A DNA stretch of 6,137 nt, taken from NCBI GenBank assembly GCA_946491675.1, contig CAMLYN010000068.1, positions 1-6,137 of the forward strand, written 5' to 3'. Numbering within the stretch: the first letter of the stretch is position 1; each line of letters opens with the position of its first letter. The translations under genes and the position numbers were made by a program. Positions 1-6,051 of this stretch are shown one piece after another. The notes beneath the pieces were generated by a model. That model did no database searches, was not told where the DNA came from, and worked only from the letters and a program-made list of their open reading frames with translations. The stretch is from an uncultured Mycoplasmatota bacterium (GTDB lineage Bacteria > Bacillota_I > Bacilli_A > RF39 > UBA660).

Positions 1-257
1 AAGTTAATTATTTAAAAGAAGGATTAAATGTTGATTTAAGTTTTTATCAAGGTGAGTTGTTAGGCGTAATGTTACCTGATAAAGTTGAATTAAAAGTTAC
101 ACATACAGAACCAGCTGTAAAGGGAAATACAACTAACAATGCAACTAAAGATGCTACTTTAGAAACTGGTTTAGTGGTAAGAGTACCTTTATTTGTTGAT
201 ACTGATGATGTTGTTATTATTTCAACAAGTACTGGTAAATACGATTCTAGAGCTTAA
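1..257 (+). CDS. efp: Elongation factor P, C-terminal part (5' end outside window)
   Basis: EF-P binds between the ribosomal P and E sites and relieves stalling at consecutive prolines. Reading frame 3 is open from the window edge and gives 84 residues, a little under half of the usual length of about 185. The visible part covers the end of the middle OB domain and the whole C-terminal OB domain. Family landmarks are HTEPAVKGNT, ATKDATLETG, VPLFVDTDD and the terminal TGKYDSRA, which corresponds to the usual TG-Y-SR ending. The N-terminal domain with the modifiable tip residue is outside the window, so the type of modification cannot be judged. The frame runs into the window edge without a start, so the TTG at 57 is internal and not a start codon. 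A hairpin terminator follows directly after the TAA, so this gene ends its own transcript. Confidence 0.96.
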   Translation, partial: VNYLKEGLNVDLSFYQGELLGVMLPDKVELKVTHTEPAVKGNTTNNATKDATLETGLVVRVPLFVDTDDVVIISTSTGKYDSRA

Positions 258-280
258 GATATAGAAATATATCTTTTTTT
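258..280 (+). terminator. Intrinsic terminator after efp
   Basis: GATATA (258-263) pairs perfectly with TATATC (268-273) across a GAAA tetraloop of the stable GNRA type, followed at once by seven T (274-280). The stem starts on the base after the efp stop codon. It is short and mostly A:T, so efficiency may be modest, but the position and T-run are typical. Confidence 0.75.
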
Positions 281-281
281 C

Positions 282-310
282 TTGATTAAAAAAGTGGATA
301 ATGATAAAAT
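282..310 (+). promoter_or_regulatory. Predicted sigma-A-type promoter for recX
   Basis: A -35 of TTGATT (282-287, 4/6 to TTGACA) lies 17 bases before a -10 of TAAAAT (305-310, 5/6). A TG at 302-303 completes an extended -10 (TGnTAAAAT). The start of transcription would fall near 317, giving a leader of about 25 bases. The -35 overlaps the tail of the efp terminator, so recX is read as a separate unit. Confidence 0.55.
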
Positions 311-342
311 TTAAATAGTTGAGGATTTAGAAAGGTCTTATT

Positions 343-1101
343 ATGAAGATAGAAAAAATAAAAAAAATAGGTAAAAAATACAAAATATTATTAAGCGATG
401 GTAGTGAAATTAAAACATATGATGATATCATTATAAAATATGGCTTGCTTTATCATAAAACAATTGATAATGAAATATTAAATAAAATTAGTAACGATAA
501 TGACTACTATGAAATATACTATAAAGCAGTTAATTATATAACTAAAAGATTAAGAAGTGAAAAAGAAATAAATGAATATATTGATAAAAATAAAGTAACT
601 GATAAAGATAAACAAAAACTAATAAAAAAATTAAAAGAAAATAATTTGATTAACGATTTAAATTTTACTAGAGCATATATTGCTGATAAAATAAATTTAT
701 CTAATGATGGATTAGATAAAATAAAAAATAATTTATTAATGCATAATATATCAAGTGATATTATCGATTCTGAACTATCTAAAATCGATAAAAATTTAAT
801 AAAAAATAAGTTAGAAAAATTAATTAATAAAAAAATTAAAACTTCTAAATATACAGGATATAAATTAAGATTTAAGATAGTAAATGAATTAATAAATCTA
901 GGATATAACCAAAGTGATATTTTGGATATCTATGATAATATTAGTGTTGATAATACCGAAAGTATAAAAAAAGAATATGATAAAATATATAAAAAATTAA
1001 GTAGTAAATATCAAGGAAAAGAGTTAGAAACAAGAATAAAAGCTAAATTATATAATCGAGGCTTTAGTATTGATGAAATAAGTAAAGTTGCTGAATTTTA
1101 A
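343..1101 (+). CDS. recX: RecX-family regulator of RecA
   Basis: RecX proteins bind along RecA filaments in the cytosol and limit or modulate recombination and SOS activity. The 252-residue product has the family layout: a degenerate basic N-terminal part (1-55), then tandem three-helix repeats. The first repeat is the clearest: KAVNYITKRLRSEKEINEYI (61-80), the family's 'A-x-x-x-L-x-x-R-x-R-S-x-x-E' pattern, then LKENNLINDLNFTRAYI (97-113). The C-terminal repeat ends in RIKAKLYNRGFSIDEISKV (231-249), matching the usual 'L-x-x-R-G-F-s-x-d-x-I' close. Length is near that of Bacillus-type RecX (about 260-270). The ATG at 343 has an AGAAAGG ribosome site (329-335) seven bases upstream. The protein is very rich in Lys, Asn and Ile, and the central repeats (about 115-205) are poorly conserved. 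No recA is adjacent. Family assignment is firm; the direction of its effect on RecA is not visible. Confidence 0.88.
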   Translation: MKIEKIKKIGKKYKILLSDGSEIKTYDDIIIKYGLLYHKTIDNEILNKISNDNDYYEIYYKAVNYITKRLRSEKEINEYIDKNKVTDKDKQKLIKKLKENNLINDLNFTRAYIADKINLSNDGLDKIKNNLLMHNISSDIIDSELSKIDKNLIKNKLEKLINKKIKTSKYTGYKLRFKIVNELINLGYNQSDILDIYDNISVDNTESIKKEYDKIYKKLSSKYQGKELETRIKAKLYNRGFSIDEISKVAEF

Positions 1102-1109
1102 GAAAAAAA

Positions 1110-1139
1110 TTGCCACTATTAATCATTTTATGTTATAAT
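1110..1139 (+). promoter_or_regulatory. Predicted promoter for the two-helix membrane protein gene
   Basis: A -35 of TTGCCA (1110-1115, 5/6 to TTGACA) is separated by 18 bases from a perfect -10 TATAAT (1134-1139). A TG at 1131-1132 makes an extended -10. This is the best promoter match in the window. Transcription would start near 1146, about 19 bases before the chosen ATG. It begins nine bases after the recX stop; no hairpin terminator is seen between the two genes, so recX read-through is possible. Confidence 0.75.
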
Positions 1140-1151
1140 ATTAACCTATTG

Positions 1152-1160
1152 GGTGGTGAT
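1152..1160 (+). promoter_or_regulatory. Ribosome binding site that fixes the start at 1165
   Basis: GGTGGTGAT differs at one base from the extended anti-16S complement GGAGGTGAT. Its core sits eight bases before ATG 1165. The GTG codons at 1153 and 1156 lie inside this site and so cannot be the start, although they extend the open frame. Confidence 0.8.
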
Positions 1161-1164
1161 AAAT

Positions 1165-1824
1165 ATGCAAAGTGCTCAAGAAAAATTAAAAAGAGCTTTA
1201 GAAAATACTGATTTAAGTAGTGTAGAATCATTTAATGTCGATAATACGCAAAAATTGTTAAAAATATGTTTTAAAAACGAACATAATAAGTTTTCAATAA
1301 TTTATTATGATAATAAATTAGAGTTACTAAAAGACTTACAACAATTACAAGCTAGTTTAGAACAAAAATTAGAAATAGATAATAGTCAATTAGATAATAG
1401 TATAAAAAAAGCTCATCAAGCTCAAGAAAAAAATATGGACAATTATATTAAACGCAATATAATAATTGGTATTCTAACGGTTTTAGGTAATTTAGCTATT
1501 ATTCCTTTAATCACTAATTTATATTTTTTTAGTTTTATGTCTTTTATCTTTGCTGTTGATACAGTTGGATTTATCTCACATTTAATCAATAAAAGTGTTA
1601 AAAAGAAAAATGATATTGAATTATTAACAGAAATTAACGATTTAGAAATTACTAAAAAAAATAATGTTATTAATTTTAAACGATTAGCTAAGTCGTTAAG
1701 ACATGTAGTATTAAAAGTAAGAAATAATGTGAAAGAAGAAACAAATGATGATTTTGAATTTAACTTATCACTTACCGATTGCTTTAAAGAAGAAAAAGAT
1801 AAAATCTTACGCTTTACAATATAA
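1165..1824 (+). CDS. Unknown protein: coiled coil plus two membrane helices
   Basis: I do not recognise this 219-residue protein. Seen from the sequence: an N-terminal soluble part (1-50) with a likely beta stretch (LLKICFKN, FSIIYYDN); a Leu/Gln-rich amphipathic segment (about 51-95, e.g. LLKDLQQLQASLEQKLE) likely to form a coiled coil; a hydrophobic hairpin with helices at about 98-117 and 120-141 joined by a very short turn; and a basic C-terminal tail (from KSVKKKND near 144) with further helix. The basic residues flanking both helices (KR at 96-97, KKK at 146-148) fit both ends in the cytosol with almost nothing outside. There is no signal peptide, lipobox or catalytic motif. The start at 1165 follows from the ribosome site at 1152-1160. 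The gene has its own promoter and terminator, so its neighbours recX and camS say little about its role. A scaffold or membrane-shaping role is only a guess. Confidence 0.8.
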   Translation: MQSAQEKLKRALENTDLSSVESFNVDNTQKLLKICFKNEHNKFSIIYYDNKLELLKDLQQLQASLEQKLEIDNSQLDNSIKKAHQAQEKNMDNYIKRNIIIGILTVLGNLAIIPLITNLYFFSFMSFIFAVDTVGFISHLINKSVKKKNDIELLTEINDLEITKKNNVINFKRLAKSLRHVVLKVRNNVKEETNDDFEFNLSLTDCFKEEKDKILRFTI

Positions 1825-1850
1825 CTATCAAATAAGATAGTTTTTTCTTT
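1823..1850 (+). terminator. Intrinsic terminator after the membrane protein gene
   Basis: AACTATC (1823-1829) pairs perfectly with GATAGTT (1836-1842) over a six-base loop, followed by TTTTCTTT (1843-1850). The last two bases of the stop codon are the first two of the stem, so the hairpin overlaps the coding end. It separates this gene from the camS operon. Confidence 0.75.
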
Positions 1851-1862
1851 AAAAAATAAATG

Positions 1863-1897
1863 ATTATGCCATAAATTTTATTAGATTATGGTATAAT
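1863..1897 (+). repeat. Inverted repeat spanning the camS promoter
   Basis: ATTATGCCATAA (1863-1874) and TTATGGTATAAT (1886-1897) are inverted copies: 11 of 12 positions are Watson-Crick pairs and the other (1868/1892) is G:T. The centre is an 11-base AT spacer. The right arm contains the whole extended -10 of the camS promoter and the left arm covers the -35 region. It lies upstream of the expected transcript start, so it is more likely a DNA site (operator) or a chance of base composition than an RNA structure. The GCC/GGT core is the part not explained by AT richness. Confidence 0.6.
1889..1897 (+). promoter_or_regulatory. Predicted extended -10 promoter of camS-gatCAB
   Basis: TGGTATAAT is a perfect -10 (1892-1897) with the extended TG (1889-1890). 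No good -35 lies at 17-18 bases; the nearest similarity, ATGCCA (1866-1871, 4/6), is 20 bases away. The promoter would therefore depend on the extended -10. Transcription should start near 1904, only about ten bases before the camS ATG. Confidence 0.65.
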
Positions 1898-1913
1898 TAA
1901 ATAGTGATGTTTT

Positions 1914-2885
1914 ATGAAGAAAATATTATTTATATTATTACTTCTTTTAGTTGGCTGTGAAAATAAGGAGGATACTATCAAAATTAGTTATGATAATTCC
2001 TATTATCAAGTTGCAACTCCTTATAAAGAAAGTATTGGTAGTTATAGTATTAGAGATTATGATAAAGAAGAAGTTGAGTCAATGCTCTCTAAATTGTCGA
2101 CGGAATATTTTAAGACTAATAATTCTTTATATCAAGAAGGCCAATTTCTAACAAGTGAAGAAATTAAGAATTTAGTGACAGAATATAATCAAACTGATAA
2201 AATAAAAATTGATAATATAGAATTTACACCTTCTTATATCACAACTATTTATGAACAAAATTATTTGGCTACTAATAATACGTTAAAAGGAATATCTTTA
2301 GCAATTGTAGTTGATAATAAACAATATTATGAAGATAATCAATATAAAGTAGTTAGTGAAAAAACAGTTTTAGATTATGCTTTATCAAAAGCCAATAATT
2401 TGGTTAGTTATATGCGAAGTAAAGAGGAATTAAAAAATGTTAGTATTGTTTTAGGAATTTACTTAGAAGATGATTTAAAAGGAAGTTTTAAATACTTAGG
2501 AAGTACTGACAGTGACACAATAAGATTAGAACATGTAAATTATAATTATCAGTTATTAGAAAGTAATTATGTTATGAACAATGATAACGAAACTTATAAT
2601 AATTTTATCGCTATTAAAAATAGTTTAAATGATTATAAAGCTTACATAAATGCTTATGGATTATATCAAAATAAAACATTAAATGAAATAAAAATAACGG
2701 TTAATAAAAGTTATTTTAAAAGATCAGAAATATTAAATATGACGAATATTATTACCAATAATTTGAATAATTTTAATAATAATGTAAATATAAAAGTTTA
2801 TTTTAAAAGTAATAATAACATTAAAGCTTTTTTAAATAAAAATAGTGGTGAAACTAAAATTAATACATATATATTGGAGGAATGA
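1914..2885 (+). CDS. camS: CamS-family surface lipoprotein
   Basis: CamS is a lipoprotein anchored to the outer face of the membrane; its cellular job is poorly known, and in staphylococci its cleaved signal peptide yields a pheromone sensed by enterococcal plasmid pAM373. The 323-residue product has a very short signal peptide (KK, then a Leu/Ile core, residues 4-13) and a lipobox LVGC with the lipidated Cys at 15. Family-like landmarks are YYQVATPYKESIGSY (30-44), a helix at 50-62, YQEGQFL (73-79) and a C-terminal half ending in an Asn-rich alpha/beta segment (280-300). It is shorter than staphylococcal CamS (about 390). An in-frame TGA at 1905-1907 makes ATG 1914 the first possible start. 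There is no good ribosome site, only GTGAT at 1904-1908, and the expected leader is about ten bases. The stop TGA overlaps an ATG, and the gatC ribosome site lies inside the last camS codons. The camS-gatCAB order supports the assignment. Confidence 0.85.
   Translation: MKKILFILLLLLVGCENKEDTIKISYDNSYYQVATPYKESIGSYSIRDYDKEEVESMLSKLSTEYFKTNNSLYQEGQFLTSEEIKNLVTEYNQTDKIKIDNIEFTPSYITTIYEQNYLATNNTLKGISLAIVVDNKQYYEDNQYKVVSEKTVLDYALSKANNLVSYMRSKEELKNVSIVLGIYLEDDLKGSFKYLGSTDSDTIRLEHVNYNYQLLESNYVMNNDNETYNNFIAIKNSLNDYKAYINAYGLYQNKTLNEIKITVNKSYFKRSEILNMTNIITNNLNNFNNNVNIKVYFKSNNNIKAFLNKNSGETKINTYILEE
2876..2880 (+). promoter_or_regulatory. Ribosome binding site inside camS that fixes the gatC start
   Basis: GGAGG at 2876-2880 is seven bases from ATG 2888 but only one base from ATG 2882. 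Spacing therefore selects 2888. The site lies within the last codons of camS, so ribosomes finishing camS pass over it, which is consistent with coupling. Confidence 0.8.
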
Positions 2886-2887
2886 AA

Positions 2888-3172
2888 ATGATTAAAGAAG
2901 AAAAAGTAAAACATATTGCTAATCTAGCTAAATTGAATATTAAAGATGAAGAAATGGCAAAATATCAAATTCAATTGACGGATATCTTGAGTGAGATTGA
3001 TAAGATATTAAAAGTTGATATCAAAGAAGAAGAAATAATGATTAGTCCAAGTACTAATCAAAATGTTTTTGATGAAGATGTACCAGAACAACACTTACCT
3101 AAAGAAGATATGTTTAAAAATGCTAAAAGAGTTAAAGGTGATTACATTATAGTTCCGAAGGTGATAGAATGA
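2888..3172 (+). CDS. gatC: Asp/Glu-tRNA amidotransferase subunit C
   Basis: GatC is the small subunit of the GatCAB complex; it wraps around GatA and GatB and stabilises the assembly in the cytosol. The 94-residue product has the family's usual length and opening, EEKVKHIANLAKLNIKDEEM (residues 4-23), followed by a long helix (LTDILSEIDKILKVD) and the C-terminal stretch typically ending in a Pro/Val-rich strand (YIIVPKVIE). I chose ATG 2888 over ATG 2882 because GGAGG (2876-2880) is correctly spaced only for the former; the longer form would add just Met-Lys. The stop TGA (3170-3172) overlaps the gatA ATG as ATGA. The length of the family and the neighbours gatA and gatB make the call secure. 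Confidence 0.95.
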   Translation: MIKEEKVKHIANLAKLNIKDEEMAKYQIQLTDILSEIDKILKVDIKEEEIMISPSTNQNVFDEDVPEQHLPKEDMFKNAKRVKGDYIIVPKVIE

Positions 3173-4611
3173 GATATTTAGATTTAGATATAAAAACAAT
3201 TAATGAAAAATTAAAAAATAAAGAAATAAAACCAATTGATTTAGTTAATGAAGCGTTCGAAAGAATTGAAAAGACTGATTTAAATTGCTTTATAACATTA
3301 AATAAAGAAGAAGCTATTAAAGAAGCTTTAGAACTTGAAAACAAGGACGTTGATAATATTTTATTTGGATTACCGATTGCAATAAAAGACAATATTGTCA
3401 CTAAAAATTTAAGAACAACTGCAGCAAGTCATATTTTAGATGATTTTATTCCTGTTTATGATGCAACAGTTGTTAGTAGGATTAAAGAAAAAAATATGAT
3501 TATTATCGGTAAAACTAACATGGATGAATTTGCCATGGGATCAACTGGTGAAACAAGTTATTTTGGTAATACTTTAAATCCTTGGGATAAATCCTTAGTT
3601 CCTGGTGGTTCTTCTTCGGGATCTGCTGCTTGTGTAGCTGCAAGAATTACTCCTTTTTCTTTAGGAACTGATACTGGTGGTTCGATTAGACAACCTTCTA
3701 GTTTTTGTGGATTAGTGGGTCTTAAACCAACTTATGGTAGAGTATCTCGTTATGGAGTTATTGCTTTTGCTTCTAGCTTAGATCAGGTTGGACCAATAAC
3801 TCGTAATGTTTATGAAAATGCTTTGTTATTAAATGTTATTAGTGGTTATGATGAAAAGGATTTAACTTCTTCTAAAGAAAGTGTCAAAGATTATACTTCT
3901 TTAATTGGACAAGATATCTCTCATTTAAAAATAGCGGTTCCTAATTATTATATGAGTGATACAATTGATGCTAGTGTTAGAGAATCAGTTTTAAGTGTTA
4001 TTGATTTATTAAAGGAAAAAGGTTGTCAGGTTGATTATATTGATATTGAATATTTAGAATATGCTATTCCTTTATATCAAGTAATTGCGTTAGGTGAAGC
4101 TAGTAGTAATTTAGCTCGTTATGATGGCGTTAGATTCGGTTTAAAAGTTGATGATTTTAAAAATGTTGAAGAATTATATAAAAATACTAGAACTTTAGGT
4201 TTTGGTAATGAAGTAAAAAGAAGAATTATGATAGGCTCTTATATTTTAAGTGGGGAAAATGCTAATATTTACTATTACAAAGCTTTGAAATTAAGAAAAG
4301 CGATGACAGATAGTTTTAAAAAATGTTTAGCTAAATATGATTTGATTATTGGACCAACTAATACTGATGTTGCTTATAAACTAGGGACAAAACAAGATGA
4401 TGCTTTAAAAAGCTTCTATGATGATTTATTAACAATTCCTGTTAATATGGCTGGTCTTCCAGCTCTAAGTTTACCAATCGGTTTTAAAAACAATTTACCA
4501 ATTGGTATGCATATTATCGGTAACTACTTTGAAGAAGATAAAATTTATCAATTAGCTAGTTTTATTGAAAAAGAACTTAACTTAGATTTAACTATAAGGG
4601 AGGTAAAATAA
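3169..4611 (+). CDS. gatA: Asp/Glu-tRNA amidotransferase subunit A (glutaminase)
   Basis: GatA hydrolyses glutamine and supplies ammonia to GatB for amidation of Glu-tRNA(Gln) or Asp-tRNA(Asn). The 480-residue product is a full-length amidase-signature protein. The Ser-cisSer-Lys triad is intact: Lys73 in AIKDNI, cis-Ser148 in PGGSSSGSAA, and the nucleophile Ser172 in GTDTGGSIRQP. The spacings (75 and 24 residues) equal those of Staphylococcus aureus GatA (Lys79, Ser154, Ser178 as I recall them). By the same offset the glutamine-binding Arg and Asp fall at Arg352 (RRIMIGSY) and Asp419 (before LLTIPVNMAGLPA), both present. The ATG at 3169 overlaps the gatC stop and has an AAGGTGAT ribosome site (3158-3165) within gatC. 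The TAA overlaps the first base of gatB. Nothing is truncated or unusual. Confidence 0.97.
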   Translation: MRYLDLDIKTINEKLKNKEIKPIDLVNEAFERIEKTDLNCFITLNKEEAIKEALELENKDVDNILFGLPIAIKDNIVTKNLRTTAASHILDDFIPVYDATVVSRIKEKNMIIIGKTNMDEFAMGSTGETSYFGNTLNPWDKSLVPGGSSSGSAACVAARITPFSLGTDTGGSIRQPSSFCGLVGLKPTYGRVSRYGVIAFASSLDQVGPITRNVYENALLLNVISGYDEKDLTSSKESVKDYTSLIGQDISHLKIAVPNYYMSDTIDASVRESVLSVIDLLKEKGCQVDYIDIEYLEYAIPLYQVIALGEASSNLARYDGVRFGLKVDDFKNVEELYKNTRTLGFGNEVKRRIMIGSYILSGENANIYYYKALKLRKAMTDSFKKCLAKYDLIIGPTNTDVAYKLGTKQDDALKSFYDDLLTIPVNMAGLPALSLPIGFKNNLPIGMHIIGNYFEEDKIYQLASFIEKELNLDLTIREVK

Positions 4612-6005
4612 TGAAACCAACAGTCGGTATTGAAGTTCATGTCGAACTAAAAAGCATGGCTAAAGTATTTTCTTTAAGTAAAAATAATTTTAACGATGAA
4701 GCAAATACAAATATTAATGTTATCGATTTAGGTTATCCTGGCGTTTTACCAAGGTTAAATAAAGTAGTTATTGACGATGCCTTAAAAGCTTGTTTAGCTT
4801 TAAATTTCAATATTAACCGTCTAATGCATTTTGACCGTAAAAACTATTTTTACCCTGATTTACCAAAAGGATATCAAATTACGCAACAAGATACACCAAT
4901 CGGATATGATGGCTATGTTGAAATAAGTAACAAAAAAATATATTTAGAAAGAATGCATATTGAAGAGGATACTTGTAAGAGTTTACACACTACTGAAACT
5001 TTACTTAATTTCAATCGAGCAGGTGTTCCTCTACTTGAAATTGTTACTAAACCTTGTATCAATAGTGGTAAAGAAGCTGTTGAATATTTAGAAAAACTAA
5101 GAGAAACTTTATTATATTTGGGGATAAGTGATGTTAAAATTGAAGAAGGTAGCATGCGTTGTGATGTTAATGTATCAGTTAGCGATAATGATAAATTAGG
5201 AACTAAGGTAGAAGTAAAAAATATCGGTTCAATTTCTAATGTAGGAGTAGCTATTGACTATGAAATTCAAAGACAAGAAGAGTTAATTAAAAATGGTGAA
5301 GTAATCGTTGAACAAACAAGAAGATTTGATGATAAAACTAAAACGACGATATTAATGCGTTATAAAGAAACAGGTAATGATTATCGTTATTTTCCAGAAC
5401 CGGATATTCCTTATGTTTATATTGATGATGAATGGCTAGAAAGAATCAAAAAAGAAATGCCAGTTTTAACTGATGAACTAAAAGATAAATACAATAAATT
5501 AGGAATAAATAACAATAATATTAAAACAATTATTGCTAATAAAGATATTTGTAATTTCTTTGAAAGTGTAGTTGACAATGTTAATCCTAATATAGCAGCT
5601 AATTTATTAACTGGAGATATTTTATCTTATTTAAATAAAAATTTTATAAAATTAGAAGAAAGTAATTTAACTAAAGATAATTTTATTAAATTAGTTGAAT
5701 TATTAGATAAAAAAACAATATCTAGTAAACAAGGAAAAGAAGTTATTAATATTTTATTAGACACAGGAAAAGATGTTTTAGAAATAGTTAAAGAAAATAA
5801 AATGGAACAGATTAGTGATAATAATTTAGTCTTAGAAATAGTTTCTAAAGTTATTAATAATAATCCTGATTCTGTTAAAGATTTTAAAGAAGGAAAAGAT
5901 CGATCTATTAAATATTTAATGGGACAAATTATGAAAGAAAGTAAAGGACAGATTAATCCGGGATTAGCTAATCAATTTTTAATCGAAGAGCTAAAAAAAT
6001 TATAA
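4611..6005 (+). CDS. gatB: Asp/Glu-tRNA amidotransferase subunit B
   Basis: GatB uses ATP to activate the misacylated Glu or Asp on tRNA and adds ammonia delivered from GatA; its C-terminal tail domain holds the tRNA. The 464-residue product is close to the usual 475. The kinase-like cradle domain starts with VGIEVHVELK (residues 5-14, likely metal ligands Glu8 and His10), then NVIDLGYPGVLP (36-47), FDRKNYFYPDLPKGYQI (74-90), HIEED (116-120), IEEGSMRCDVNVS (177-189) and DYRYFPEPDIP (257-267). The helical and tail domains follow (about 290-464), closing with GQIMKESKGQINP (438-450). The cysteines of the zinc-type GatB are absent, as in S. aureus. Two motif positions differ from what I expect: Asn133 instead of Asp before FNRAGVPL, and KNIGSI (203-208) for the usual KNLNS. 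An AAGGGAGG site (4596-4603) lies seven bases before the ATG. Whether it serves Gln, Asn or both depends on which synthetases the genome lacks. Confidence 0.97.
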   Translation: MKPTVGIEVHVELKSMAKVFSLSKNNFNDEANTNINVIDLGYPGVLPRLNKVVIDDALKACLALNFNINRLMHFDRKNYFYPDLPKGYQITQQDTPIGYDGYVEISNKKIYLERMHIEEDTCKSLHTTETLLNFNRAGVPLLEIVTKPCINSGKEAVEYLEKLRETLLYLGISDVKIEEGSMRCDVNVSVSDNDKLGTKVEVKNIGSISNVGVAIDYEIQRQEELIKNGEVIVEQTRRFDDKTKTTILMRYKETGNDYRYFPEPDIPYVYIDDEWLERIKKEMPVLTDELKDKYNKLGINNNNIKTIIANKDICNFFESVVDNVNPNIAANLLTGDILSYLNKNFIKLEESNLTKDNFIKLVELLDKKTISSKQGKEVINILLDTGKDVLEIVKENKMEQISDNNLVLEIVSKVINNNPDSVKDFKEGKDRSIKYLMGQIMKESKGQINPGLANQFLIEELKKL

Positions 6006-6013
6006 TATAAATT

Positions 6014-6051
6014 AAAAAAATCAAAAAAATAAAACTTTTTTGATTTTTTTT
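6014..6051 (+). terminator. Terminator of the camS-gatCAB operon (possibly two-way)
   Basis: A perfect 15-base-pair hairpin: the arm 6014-6028 (A-run, TC, A-run) pairs with 6036-6050 (T-run, GA, T-run) over a seven-base loop. Only one pair (6022/6042) is G:C. The T-run of the 3' arm (6044-6051) can serve as the U-tract. Because the 5' arm is an A-run, the minus strand reads as an equivalent hairpin with a T-run, so it could also stop converging transcription. Confidence 0.65.

Noticed and set aside
57..257. TTG at 57 as start of a short gene
   Set aside because: The same frame continues upstream to the window edge with EF-P sequence, so 57 is internal to efp.
360..367. Run of eight A early in recX as a phase-variable tract
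   Set aside because: Such runs are common by chance in this composition (others occur in gatB and intergenic DNA), the frame is intact, and RecX is not a typical phase-variable product.
1153..1164. GTG at 1153 as start of the membrane protein
   Set aside because: The codon is part of the ribosome binding site for ATG 1165.
1825..1913. T-box or other riboswitch ahead of the tRNA-amidation operon
   Set aside because: The transcribed leader before camS is only about ten bases, far too short, and no T-box sequence or specifier hairpin is present.
1951..2151. Plus-strand open frame of 66 codons inside camS
   Set aside because: It is a second frame over a well-supported lipoprotein gene, with no motif and no independent signal.
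2883..3172. Reassignment of TGA to tryptophan (Mycoplasma-type code)
   Set aside because: camS and gatC both end in TGA exactly at junctions with the next gene, and Trp residues in GatA and GatB are encoded by TGG.
3147..3401. Minus-strand open frame of 84 codons opposite the gatC/gatA junction
   Set aside because: It lies entirely over conserved gatC and gatA coding sequence, is rich in Ser, Phe, Ile and Leu as expected from antisense of this composition, and has no ribosome site or family motif.
4913..5155. Minus-strand open frame of 80 codons inside gatB
   Set aside because: It is an antisense shadow of the conserved cradle domain of GatB, with no recognisable domain.
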